Source: Desulfobacterales bacterium (GTDB lineage: Bacteria; Desulfobacterota; Desulfobacteria; Desulfobacterales; Desulfosarcinaceae). From it: a stretch of 64,000 bases of DNA. The notes beneath the pieces are model-generated. The model worked only from the letters and a program-made list of their open reading frames with translations. It made no database searches and had not been told where the DNA came from. Positions 8,205 through 16,601 of this stretch are shown one piece after another. The DNA lies in NCBI GenBank assembly GCA_016218685.1, contig JACRDD010000002.1:1-64000 (forward strand). Direction: 5' to 3'. Every line of letters begins with the position of its first letter. Position 1 is the stretch's first letter. Position numbers and translations under genes: made by a program.

Positions 8205-9224
8205 ATGAACAACTGCCATACCCTGGCGGGCCTTCAGAGTGACTATTTCTTTTGGAAAAGTATGGAACTGATCGGCATTCAAGCCGCGGCAGCCAATGCG
8301 CGGCTTGTGTCGAACCGATTCAAAAAGCATTTCGTGAGCCTAATCGTTGGCTTGACGGTGGTTCTGTGCGCGTCTATTGGCGTCCGACCGGCCGAGGCGC
8401 AATGGCCCCGGGTCGTCCTGTCCAATGACGGTACCCCTATTTCCTACGAAGTCATGGGTGCCGGAGAACCGACCCTGATCTTCGTGCATGGGTGGAGCTG
8501 CGATTCCCGTTACTGGCGCCAACAGACGCCCCATTTCTCCAAAAAGCATCGCGTGGTGCTTCTGGACCTTGCGGGCCACGGCCATTCGGGGCTGTCGCGT
8601 GCGACCTATACCATGGGCGCTTTCGGAGAAGACGTTCGGGCCGTCACCGAAGCGACGGGCAGTCACCGCATCATTCTCATTGGTCACTCCATGGGCGGGT
8701 CGGTGATTGCGGAAGCGGCGCGACGCATGCCGGAACGTGTCATCGGCTTGATTGGCGTCGATACTCTGGAAAACATAGAGTATCCGGTAACGGAGGAAGC
8801 ATTTAAAAAGATGATCGCGCCCCTGGAAGAAAACTTCCCAACCGGCAGTCGGCAGTTTGTCGGCGAGATGATTTCGCCCAACACCGATCCAAAGCTGCGC
8901 GACTGGATACTCGCGGATGTTTCGGCCGCGCCGCCAACAGTGGCCTTGAGCGCCATGAACGAAATGATGTCGCAGTACATCACCGGCGAAGCCGCGAAGA
9001 TATTCGAACAGATCCGCGTTCCCGTCATGAGCGTCAATGGCGACCTGTGGCCCGTCAACTATGAAGCCAACCGGCGGCACATGTTCTCTTACGATGCCAT
9101 TATCCTGAAGCAAGCGGACCATTTCTTGATGATGAATCGTGCGGAAGAGTTCAACCGTGCCTTGGAAAAAGCGATCCGCCAGCTTCTAAAGCCGCCCCTC
9201 AAGCCCCAACGCCCGGCCAACTGA
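8205..9224 (+). CDS. Exported or membrane-anchored alpha/beta hydrolase
   Basis: A 339-residue hydrolase with a hydrophobic segment at residues 43-60 ending in RPAEAQ, which looks like a signal peptide preceded by an unusually long 40-residue leader. The catalytic domain has FVHGWSCDSRYW (oxyanion hole, about 93-104), GHSMGG at 160-165 with Ser162, and a C-terminal KQADHFLMM with the likely catalytic His. It is probably periplasmic. The AAGGAG ahead of 8205 supports the long form; the internal Met20 (8262) would give a more normal signal peptide. Substrate unknown. Confidence 0.8.
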   Translation: MNNCHTLAGLQSDYFFWKSMELIGIQAAAANARLVSNRFKKHFVSLIVGLTVVLCASIGVRPAEAQWPRVVLSNDGTPISYEVMGAGEPTLIFVHGWSCDSRYWRQQTPHFSKKHRVVLLDLAGHGHSGLSRATYTMGAFGEDVRAVTEATGSHRIILIGHSMGGSVIAEAARRMPERVIGLIGVDTLENIEYPVTEEAFKKMIAPLEENFPTGSRQFVGEMISPNTDPKLRDWILADVSAAPPTVALSAMNEMMSQYITGEAAKIFEQIRVPVMSVNGDLWPVNYEANRRHMFSYDAIILKQADHFLMMNRAEEFNRALEKAIRQLLKPPLKPQRPAN

Positions 9225-9240
9225 ATCGGCGGACGGAGAA

Positions 9241-10116
9241 ATGCCAAACGATATGCACACTCCCCCAAAAACCTCCGTACTGATCTGCCCCCATTGCGGC
9301 GCCGAAAACCGTCGACCGGCGGAGAGTTGGCTGGACTGCATGGACGCCCAGACCCCGGTGACCTGTGCTCAGTGCAGCCAGGCGCTCGATCCATCCCTTG
9401 GCGCGGATACGGCCGGCGCCGCCGGCGCCAAGACCAAGTGGGCCTATTGGCGTCGCTTTCTGGTTATCGCGTTACTGCTGGCGGGCCTGATGTTCTTCTT
9501 GAACAAGCATTTCGGCGTTTTTACTTCCGGGGAGAATAGCGGCCAGGCCATTTATACGCTCTTATTGGTGGGTGTCATCAGCGCATCGCTGGCCGCCGGC
9601 AAGATGCGGCAACAGTTGCGCTACCTTTCCATCTGGGGCGGGATCATGCTCTTGGCGATGGTCGGGTACAGCTATCGCCATGAAATCGCGGCGGTTAAGG
9701 AACGCGTGGGTGCCGAGTTCGTCCCCTCGACCGGCTTTCAGGAAGCGGCGAACACCGTCAGTTTCCCGGTTTCAGCGGATGGCCATTTCTATATTCGCGC
9801 CCAGGTCAACGGCGTTCCCATCACTTTCCTGGCCGATACCGGGGCCAGCCATATTGTTTTGTCCCCCAGTGATGCCGATAAGCTGGGCCTGAGACCGGAG
9901 CGCCTGCATTTCGACCGGATCTACGAAACCGCCAACGGCACGGTACGCGGCAGTTCCATTACTATCGACGATCTGGAGATCGGCGCCTTTCACCTAAACG
10001 ACCTCATGGCCTCGGTCAACGAAGCGCCCATGCGCCATTCGCTGTTGGGCATGAATTTCTTCAAGCGGTTGGCACGCTATGAAGTCAAAGCGGATGTGCT
10101 GACCCTGCATTGGTGA
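9241..10116 (+). CDS. Membrane retropepsin-like aspartic protease with zinc ribbon
   Basis: A 291-residue protein. The N terminus carries two CxxC pairs (Cys16/Cys19 and Cys42/Cys45), a likely zinc ribbon. Three hydrophobic segments follow (about 72-88, 104-120, 131-145). The C-terminal domain is a single retropepsin-type fold with the active-site triplet DTG at 199-201 in LADTGASHIVLS and a distal LLGMNFFKRL, as in the TIGR02281 clan AA protease family. One such domain must dimerise to be active. It starts 16 bases after the hydrolase gene with GGACGGAG as ribosome site, so the two are likely co-transcribed. Target protein unknown. Confidence 0.85.
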   Translation: MPNDMHTPPKTSVLICPHCGAENRRPAESWLDCMDAQTPVTCAQCSQALDPSLGADTAGAAGAKTKWAYWRRFLVIALLLAGLMFFLNKHFGVFTSGENSGQAIYTLLLVGVISASLAAGKMRQQLRYLSIWGGIMLLAMVGYSYRHEIAAVKERVGAEFVPSTGFQEAANTVSFPVSADGHFYIRAQVNGVPITFLADTGASHIVLSPSDADKLGLRPERLHFDRIYETANGTVRGSSITIDDLEIGAFHLNDLMASVNEAPMRHSLLGMNFFKRLARYEVKADVLTLHW

Positions 10117-10117
10117 A

Positions 10118-11056
10118 TCACCCCCCTGCCTTGGCGGGCCGCAGCCGCACGACGGCCCGCACCCCCCACACGACGATAATGGCCAGCGCGATACGCGGGA
10201 AGGTGATCCAGACCGCCGGCACGCCGATGGCCACGAACAGCAGCGTGTCTTCCAGCAGCGAATGGTTGATGGCGATGTGGTAGTTGAGCCGGTTGGCGTC
10301 GGCGGCCGAGATCTCATTGCGTTCCACGGCATCGATCATGATGGCCGAGCCGTAGGCCAGCCCCAGGATCTGGGCCACCAGCCACAGAAACGAGCTCTCC
10401 CGGGAGAGTCCCAGGAGGCGCATCAGGGGGGCGAAGAGACGCGACAGCATCTTGATGATGTTGAACTCCTTGAGCAGGTTCTGCAAGATCATCAGGCCGG
10501 TGACGATCAGGGTGATCTTCAGCACCAGCCACGCGGCGCCGGCCAGCCAGTCGAGGAGCATCTGGCCGAGGTTGGCGAACCCCATGCCATGCTTGGCCGC
10601 CAGCCCGGCGCCGAGTTGGGCGGGCAACAGCGCATCGAGGGCCACGGCGGCCACGAAAGAGGTGGTCAGCCGCAACGCCAGCATGCCCAGGGCCGAGGAG
10701 CGGGTCTTTTTCTGGATGAGCGTCTCCACCGGCAGGTTGTGCGAGATGAGGCACATGAGCGCCAGGATGGTGACCTCGCGCAGGTCCAGCGGCAGGGTGG
10801 CGATGACGGCGATGGCTGCGTAAATGTTGACCAGGATGCTGGTGATGAAGACCACGGCCGCTTCGCCGGGCAGTCCGATCAGCGCAAAGGCCGGGGTGAG
10901 CACCCCGGCCACGCTGGCGATCACGCCCCAGTGGTGCAGCAGGCTCACGGCCAGGCTGATGGGCAGCATGATTTTCAAGAGCCAGAGCACCAGTTTCAAA
11001 GCTTTGGGCAGGGCGGCCCGGATGCACCCGGCGATGCGTTGGGAGAGGGTCTGCAT
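10118..11056 (-). CDS. Nucleoside-recognition (gate) domain membrane protein
   Basis: A 312-residue integral membrane protein with eight or so hydrophobic segments. Two halves each carry a gate-domain pattern as in SpoIIIA/SpmA- and FeoB-like nucleoside recognition proteins (PF07670): LWLLKIMLPISLAVSLLHHWG with GLPGEAAVVFITS and then LKITLIVTGLMILQNLLKEF with LAYGSAIMID. The substrate is not known; the family name is historical. The start codon lies 4 bases past the stop of the acyl-CoA synthetase gene, so the two genes form an operon on this strand. Its end is one base from the end of the convergent protease gene. Confidence 0.75.
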   Translation of the reverse strand: MQTLSQRIAGCIRAALPKALKLVLWLLKIMLPISLAVSLLHHWGVIASVAGVLTPAFALIGLPGEAAVVFITSILVNIYAAIAVIATLPLDLREVTILALMCLISHNLPVETLIQKKTRSSALGMLALRLTTSFVAAVALDALLPAQLGAGLAAKHGMGFANLGQMLLDWLAGAAWLVLKITLIVTGLMILQNLLKEFNIIKMLSRLFAPLMRLLGLSRESSFLWLVAQILGLAYGSAIMIDAVERNEISAADANRLNYHIAINHSLLEDTLLFVAIGVPAVWITFPRIALAIIVVWGVRAVVRLRPAKAGG

Positions 11057-11060
11057 TGAT

Positions 11061-12725
11061 TTACTTTTTCGCTTTTGCCTCTTCTTCCTCCCGCAGGATC
11101 TTGCGCAGAATCTTGCCGATCACCGATTTGGGCAGCGCGTCGCGGAATTCGATGAGCTTGGGAACCTTGTAAGGCGCCAGGCGCTCCTTGCAGAAGGCGA
11201 TGAGCTCTTCGGCCGTGACCGTCTCGCCGGGCCGCTGAACGATATAGGCCTTGACCGTCTCGCCGCGGTAGGGGTCCTTGATGCCGATGGAGACCGCCTC
11301 GGCCACCTTGGGATGCTTGAAAAGGACTTCATCGATCTCCCGGGGGTAGATATTGAAGCCGCCGGCGATGATCATGTCCTTCTTGCGGTCCACGATGTAG
11401 AGGTAGCCCTCCTCGTCCCGGGTGGCGACATCGCCGGTGTAGAGCCAGCCGTCCCGCAATTGGCCGGCGGTCTCTTCCGGGTTGTTCCAGTAACCGCGCA
11501 TGATGAGCGGCCCCTTCATGATGATTTCGCCCGGCTCGCCCGGGGCCACATCCCGCTCCCCGCCGTCGATATCCACCAGGCGCACGTCGTTGTCGGGAAA
11601 CGGAACGCCGATGCTGCCCACCTTCTTGAGCCCCAGCACGGGGTTGGCGATGCCCAGCGACGTGGATTCGGACATGCCGTAGCCTTCGCTGAAGGGGATG
11701 CCCATCTCCTTGACCCGTTCGATGAGCTCCACGGCCATGGGCGCCGCACCCGAGTTGAGCAGGCCGATCTTGCGATCCAGACCCAACGCTTCGGCCTTGG
11801 GATGGTTGATCAGGGCCGTGATCAGGGTCGGCACCGTGGGGAAGAAGCTGATCTCCTCGACCTTGGCGAGCAGATCCATCAGTTCGTCGATGTTGAAGCG
11901 CGGCACCTGGATCTGGGTGGCGCAGTTGAACATGGACCAGTTGAGCACCACGATGTTGCCGTAGGCATGGAAGTAGGGCAGCAGGGCCAGCACCGTGCGC
12001 CGCTCGGTGGGAATCAGGCTGATGGTGGGATTGCCCCAGTTGGAGCAGGCCAGCACGCCGGCCACCAGGTTGCTGTGGGTGATGACCGCCCCCTTGGGAA
12101 TGCCGGTGGTGCCGCCGGTGAAGAGGATGACCGCCGGGTCGTCGGGCGAGAAAGCGACCTTGGGTATTTTCGTGCTGGTGGATTTTTCCAGCAGTTCGCC
12201 GAAGTGCAGCCAGCCCTTTTCCAGATCGAGGCTCTTGGCGCTGCTCGGGGGGAAACCCTGGATGTAATCGGTGACCGCCGTGGCGATCACCCGCGGAATC
12301 TGAATCGCCTGGCATAGCGTACGGATGGCCGGCAGGGCCATGTCGAAGGTGACGAGGGTGGTCAGCCCCGAGGTGGTGGCCATCATCTGCAGTTCGCTGG
12401 GGGTGTAGAGCGGGTTGAGGTTGACCACGATGCCCCCCAGGGAGAGCACCGCATAGTAGGCGATGGGGTACTGAGGGCAGTTGGGCAGGTGCAGGCCGAC
12501 GCGGTCGCCCTTTTTGATCCCCAGGGCGCCCAGGGCGTTGGCAAAGCGCATCACCAGACAGCGCAACTCCCAGAAAGTGATCTCCGAACCGAAGAAGGAG
12601 AGGGCCGTTTTCTTTGGAAAAGATTTGGCGGCCAACCCCAGAAACTCCTGAACCGGGATGCGCGGGTAGCGGATGGTGGTGGGGACATTGTAGTCGTAGT
12701 GACGGTGCCAGGGTCTGGATTCCAT
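11061..12725 (-). CDS. Long-chain acyl-CoA synthetase (AMP-binding enzyme)
   Basis: A 554-residue adenylate-forming ligase that activates a fatty acid with ATP and joins it to CoA for beta-oxidation or lipid synthesis. The P-loop FTGGTTGIPKGA lies near residue 180, GYGMSES near 340, and the hinge YTGDVATRDEEGYLYIVDR near 435, with the C-terminal domain ending in the catalytic Lys region KSVIGKILRK. The start at 12725 follows AAAAGGAGGCACAA; the longer frame upstream is not needed. It is the first gene of a two-gene operon with the gate-domain protein. Substrate chain length cannot be read from sequence. Confidence 0.92.
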   Translation of the reverse strand: MESRPWHRHYDYNVPTTIRYPRIPVQEFLGLAAKSFPKKTALSFFGSEITFWELRCLVMRFANALGALGIKKGDRVGLHLPNCPQYPIAYYAVLSLGGIVVNLNPLYTPSELQMMATTSGLTTLVTFDMALPAIRTLCQAIQIPRVIATAVTDYIQGFPPSSAKSLDLEKGWLHFGELLEKSTSTKIPKVAFSPDDPAVILFTGGTTGIPKGAVITHSNLVAGVLACSNWGNPTISLIPTERRTVLALLPYFHAYGNIVVLNWSMFNCATQIQVPRFNIDELMDLLAKVEEISFFPTVPTLITALINHPKAEALGLDRKIGLLNSGAAPMAVELIERVKEMGIPFSEGYGMSESTSLGIANPVLGLKKVGSIGVPFPDNDVRLVDIDGGERDVAPGEPGEIIMKGPLIMRGYWNNPEETAGQLRDGWLYTGDVATRDEEGYLYIVDRKKDMIIAGGFNIYPREIDEVLFKHPKVAEAVSIGIKDPYRGETVKAYIVQRPGETVTAEELIAFCKERLAPYKVPKLIEFRDALPKSVIGKILRKILREEEEAKAKK

Positions 12726-12969
12726 TTGTGCCTCCTTTTGGGGTGAAGGAAAAACGGCCAGGGAAAGGCCGCGCCATGGAACAAGCAACGGGCCGGCGAA
12801 TCGGCCCGCGGAACGGATGGACAATTGGATCGCGCGGAAAAAGTTCAGAGCGTTTCCACGATATCCAAAAAGCGCCGGGCGGTAAAGGAGCTATTGGACA
12901 AAGATTGCCTGGGAAGCGCCGCGGCGTTATGGTTAAAGAAACAGATCGTCGCCCGCGAAAGGAAACCCC

Positions 12970-14247
12970 ATGCGAATCCTGCTCATTTCGGCCAATACGG
13001 AAAAAATCAACATGCCCACCCTGCCCATCGGGCTGGGCTGCGTGGCCGCGGCCGTGGCGGCCGCGGGGCATGCGGTGGATTTTCTCGACCTGATGGGAGT
13101 AGACGATTGGCAGGCCCGGCTGCGCGCGGCCCTGGCCAAAAGCCCGCCCGACCTCATCGGCATCTCCATCCGCAACATCGACGACCAGTTCAGCCAGACG
13201 CCTCGCTTCCTGCTGGAAACGGCCCGGGAGGTGGTGGCCTTCTGCCAGACCCACAGCCGGGCGCCCATCGTGCTGGGCGGCGCCGGCTACAGCATCTTTC
13301 CCGAAAGCGCGCTCGATTACACCGGCGCTGCCATGGGCATCCAGGGAGAAGGCGAGCTGCCCATGGTCCTGCTCCTGGAGCGCATGGCCGCCGCGGCCCC
13401 CCTGGACGACGTACCCGGCCTGTGGATCAAAGGCAAAGGGTTGCAGGCGCCCCGCGCCTATGGCCGCGACCTGGACCGCTTCCCCCTGCCCGGGCCGGAG
13501 CTGTTCGACGCCCGCTGCGCCGACGACCCCAATTACTTCCTGCCCATCCAGACCCGGCGCGGCTGCCCGCTCGATTGCAGCTACTGCTCCACGGCCACCA
13601 TCGAAGGCAGCGTCATCCGCAAGCGCTCGACGGCGGCGGTGATCGCGGCCCTGAAGCGTTGGCGCGCCGCGGGCTTTTTCCGGGTCTTCTTCGTGGACAA
13701 CATCTTCAACCTGCCCGAGAGTTACGCCGTCGAGCTGTGCGACGGTTTGGCCGACGCCGGTTTGAACCTGCACTGGCGCGCCATCCTCTACCCCGGCATG
13801 CTCAGCGAACGACTGGTGCACGCCATGGCGGCCGCCGGCTGCCGGGAAGTCTCGTTGGGCTTCGAAAGCGGCGCGCAGCCCATGCTGGATATCCTGCACA
13901 AACGCTTCTCGCCGCAAGATGTCGCGCAGGCCAGCCGTCTGCTGGCCGACCACGGCATCGGCCGCCTGGGATTTTTGCTGCTGGGCGCACCGGGTGAAAC
14001 CCGCGAGACCGTGCTGCAGAGCCTGGCCTTCGCCGATCGCCTGCACCTGGAGGCGGTCAAAGTCAGCGTGGGCCTGCGCATCTACCCCTACACCGAACTC
14101 TCCCGCACTGCCGTGCGCGAAGGCCTGATTGCCTCGGAAGCCGAACTGCTCATGCCCCGCTTTTACATAACACCCGGACTGGACGAAGCCTGGCTGCGCC
14201 AAACAGTCAAGGATTGGCTGGCCGAGCGGCCCAATTGGATGATGTGA
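12970..14247 (+). CDS. B12-binding-domain radical SAM protein
   Basis: A 425-residue enzyme with the BchE-like architecture: an N-terminal cobalamin-binding-type Rossmann domain (about 1-160, with the GLGCVAAAVAAAGHAV start and VLGGAGYS at 101-108) and a radical SAM domain with CPLDCSYC at 199-206 giving the CxxxCxxC cluster ligands. SAM-binding features follow (GFESGAQPMLDIL near 300). The usual DxHxxG B12 ligand loop is not evident, so cobalamin binding is uncertain. The reaction is unknown. AAAGGAAACCCC precedes the ATG. It is transcribed away from the acyl-CoA synthetase. Confidence 0.85.
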   Translation: MRILLISANTEKINMPTLPIGLGCVAAAVAAAGHAVDFLDLMGVDDWQARLRAALAKSPPDLIGISIRNIDDQFSQTPRFLLETAREVVAFCQTHSRAPIVLGGAGYSIFPESALDYTGAAMGIQGEGELPMVLLLERMAAAAPLDDVPGLWIKGKGLQAPRAYGRDLDRFPLPGPELFDARCADDPNYFLPIQTRRGCPLDCSYCSTATIEGSVIRKRSTAAVIAALKRWRAAGFFRVFFVDNIFNLPESYAVELCDGLADAGLNLHWRAILYPGMLSERLVHAMAAAGCREVSLGFESGAQPMLDILHKRFSPQDVAQASRLLADHGIGRLGFLLLGAPGETRETVLQSLAFADRLHLEAVKVSVGLRIYPYTELSRTAVREGLIASEAELLMPRFYITPGLDEAWLRQTVKDWLAERPNWMM

Positions 14248-14270
14248 GTAGTGGAAATTTAGAGCGTGCT

Positions 14271-15122
14271 TTATAGATCGTTCGTCTCGAACGTGTTGCA
14301 GGCGCCATAACTTCCGCTCGAAAATCCCAGCTTAAACCACTTCACCCGCTGGGCCGAGGAGCCGTGGGTAAACGCGTCGGGCACCACGTAGCCCCGGCTC
14401 TGCATCTGCAAGCGGTCGTCGCCGATGGCGCTGGCGGCGTTGAGCGCCTCCTCGATATCGCCGTCCTCGATGATCTGGCGCGTGCGGTCGGCATGGTAAG
14501 CCCACAGACCCGCGACGCAGTCGGCCTGGAGCTCTTGGCGCACCAGCAGCGCATTGGCCTTGGCTTCCGGCAGTTTTTGTCGCGCCTCGTGGATCTTGGC
14601 GGAAAGGCCGGTCAGGGTCTGCACATGGTGGCCCACCTCGTGGGCGATGACGTACGCCTCGGCAAAATCGCCGGGCGCCTTGAAGCGCTGTTTCAGATCC
14701 TCGAAGAACTCCAGATCGAGATAGACCTTCTGGTCGGCCGGGCAGTAAAACGGCCCCGTGGCCGATTGGGCGTAGCCGCAGGCCGATTGCACGGCCCCCG
14801 AGAAAAGCACCAGCTTGGGTTCGACATACTGGCGCCCGCTTTTGGTAAAGATGGCGTGCCAGGTATCTTCGGTATCGGCCAGGACCACCGAGACGAATTC
14901 GGCCTGGGCCTGCTCCTCGGCCGTTTGCTCATAGGGCGCGTTCTGGGAGGTGGAGCTGAGCGTGCCGGTCTGCTGTAACAGCTCGCTCGGGTCGATGCCC
15001 AGGTAAAGCCCCACCAGCACCAGGATGATGGTCCCGATGCCGCCGCCCGCCAGCTTGCCGGAAACGCGCATGCCGCGACGATCCTCTATATTCTCGCTTC
15101 TACGTCCGCTTGACCATCGCAT
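14271..15122 (-). CDS. Neutral zinc metallopeptidase, YpfJ family
   Basis: A 283-residue protein of the YpfJ/KPN_02809 zinc metallopeptidase family. An N-terminal RGMRVSGKLAGGG leads into a hydrophobic anchor (about 29-42), followed by the protease domain with the zinc motif HEVGHH at residues 161-166 and the downstream ELQADCVAGLWA containing the third ligand region. The N-terminal anchor suggests an inner-membrane protein facing the periplasm. The start at 15122 sits after GGAG; the frame extends upstream but family members begin MRW. A 9-bp inverted repeat lies just upstream of the ribosome site. Confidence 0.88.
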   Translation of the reverse strand: MRWSSGRRSENIEDRRGMRVSGKLAGGGIGTIILVLVGLYLGIDPSELLQQTGTLSSTSQNAPYEQTAEEQAQAEFVSVVLADTEDTWHAIFTKSGRQYVEPKLVLFSGAVQSACGYAQSATGPFYCPADQKVYLDLEFFEDLKQRFKAPGDFAEAYVIAHEVGHHVQTLTGLSAKIHEARQKLPEAKANALLVRQELQADCVAGLWAYHADRTRQIIEDGDIEEALNAASAIGDDRLQMQSRGYVVPDAFTHGSSAQRVKWFKLGFSSGSYGACNTFETNDL

Positions 15123-15449
15123 CTTCTTTCTCCTTATGGGATTCTTGGAATCAGTGAATCCCATAACAAATAGAACCTGGCCTGGCAACGGTGGCCTTCC
15201 CACCGCCAACTTGACATCAACCCATCCGGTTTTAAGCTAACACGCATGCAATCGCGAACCGAATGGAATTGACCTTCGACCATAGGAATAAATCGTTTAT
15301 TCGAGGAGTACACCGACCCAAGGCGCAACCGCAACACCGCCAATCCAGGGAACACCTCTCTTCCACACCGGACGGATGCCCATCGTCGCAGGATGCGGCT
15401 TCAGGCCATCCATGCGAAAGGGTCGGTTATTTTCTGAAGGAGGAACGTC
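15123..15449. other. Divergent intergenic region, 327 bases
   Basis: This stretch separates the zinc peptidase from the RND operon and should hold promoters for both. It contains a TTGACA at about 15210, a CGGTGG/CCACCG hairpin near 15190, the 9-bp inverted repeat at 15136-15164, and a segment at 15284-15325 that resembles half of the palindromic elements described elsewhere in the window. No protein-coding frame is convincing. Confidence 0.5.
15136..15164. promoter_or_regulatory. 9-bp inverted repeat in the peptidase leader
   Basis: ATGGGATTC and GAATCCCAT form a perfect inverted repeat with an 11-base spacer immediately upstream of the ribosome binding site of the YpfJ-like gene. It could be an operator or an mRNA hairpin that affects translation; the sequence alone does not decide. 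Confidence 0.4.
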
Positions 15450-16601
15450 ATGAAATGTGACTGCACCAAGAGCAACATCAGCGTTGTCCTGCTGTTTCTG
15501 GCCATCGCCGCCATCGCCGGCGGCCTGGCCGCCTGGAAGCACGCCGCGGCCCGGGAGGCCAATGCTGCCTCGGCCCAGCAGCCCGAACCCATGGAAGCGG
15601 TGACCGTGGCCACGGCCCGGCCTTTCGAGCATCGCGAGGAGACCACCTCCATCGGCACCGTCATGGCCTTGCGTTCGATTACCCTGAGCAACGAACTGGC
15701 CGGCACGGTGCGGGAGGTGATGCTCACCCCCGGGCAGATCGTGGAGGCCGGCGCAGTGCTGGTCCGCCTGGATGTCGCCGTGGAACAGGCTGAATTGAAA
15801 GCCCAGGCCGCCCAGGCCAAACTGGCGCAAACCACCCTGGATCGCATTCAGCGCGCCCGCGTGGCCATATCGGCCCTGGAAGTGGATCGTGCGGCCGCCG
15901 AACGGGACGTGGCCCTGGCGCGCAGCGCGGCCATCAACGCCAGGATCGAGAAGAAAACCATCCGCGCGCCCTTCCGGGCCCGGGTGGGCCTGGCCGACGT
16001 GCATCCGGGCCAGTACCTGGATAGCGGCACGCAGTTGACCACCCTGCAGGGCGTGGACGAGGCGGTGCATGTGGACTTTACCGTGGCCCAACCGGTGGCC
16101 CAGAGCCTGGCCGTGGGCCAGGTGGTCCAGGTATTCTCTTCGGGCGCGGCAGGGCCGACCCCGGCCAGAATCGAAGCCCTCGATGCGCGCATCGACCCGA
16201 CCACGCGCAACGCCATGGTGCGCGCCCGCATCGACGATGCGTCCCAGGTGCCCGCGCCGGGCGCCTCGGTACGCGTCCAGGTGCCGGTGGGCGCGCCGCG
16301 CAAGGCCATTGCCGTGCCGGTGAGCGCCCTGCGCAAGGGGCCTGAAGGCGACCATGTCTTCGTCATCGGGCCGGACAAAGAGGGCAAGTCCCGGGCGCAC
16401 CTGCGCAAGGTGGAAAGCGGTGCCCTGCTCGGCGACGAGGTGGCCATCTACGCGGGGATTTCCGCCGGCGAAACCGTTGCGGCGGGCGGATCGTTCAAGC
16501 TGCGCGAGAATGCGCTGGTCGCGGTGTCCAAGAACGCCGCCCAAGAGCAAAGGAAGGTGCCCGATGACGCGTCCATCCGAACCTCGGCCAATCGTCTGTA
16601 A
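15450..16601 (+). CDS. RND efflux periplasmic adaptor (HlyD/MFP family)
   Basis: A 383-residue membrane fusion protein that links an inner-membrane RND pump to an outer-membrane channel. An N-terminal membrane anchor (about residues 9-30) is preceded by a short Cys-containing cytoplasmic tail, MKCDC. The lipoyl half-motifs are at LSNELAGTVREVMLTPGQIVEAGAVL (about 82-107) and IRAPFRARVGLADVHPGQYL (about 171-190), flanking a short alpha-hairpin. AAGGAGG precedes the start. The downstream pump gene overlaps the end of this gene by 38 bases, so they are translated together. No outer-membrane factor gene is adjacent. Confidence 0.92.
   Translation: MKCDCTKSNISVVLLFLAIAAIAGGLAAWKHAAAREANAASAQQPEPMEAVTVATARPFEHREETTSIGTVMALRSITLSNELAGTVREVMLTPGQIVEAGAVLVRLDVAVEQAELKAQAAQAKLAQTTLDRIQRARVAISALEVDRAAAERDVALARSAAINARIEKKTIRAPFRARVGLADVHPGQYLDSGTQLTTLQGVDEAVHVDFTVAQPVAQSLAVGQVVQVFSSGAAGPTPARIEALDARIDPTTRNAMVRARIDDASQVPAPGASVRVQVPVGAPRKAIAVPVSALRKGPEGDHVFVIGPDKEGKSRAHLRKVESGALLGDEVAIYAGISAGETVAAGGSFKLRENALVAVSKNAAQEQRKVPDDASIRTSANRL

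Noticed and set aside
11329-14202. A 957-codon open frame on the minus strand spanning the acyl-CoA synthetase and radical SAM genes
   Set aside because: It is a GC-rich shadow frame: repetitive Gly/Arg/Ala/His composition, no domains, and it overlaps two well-supported genes.
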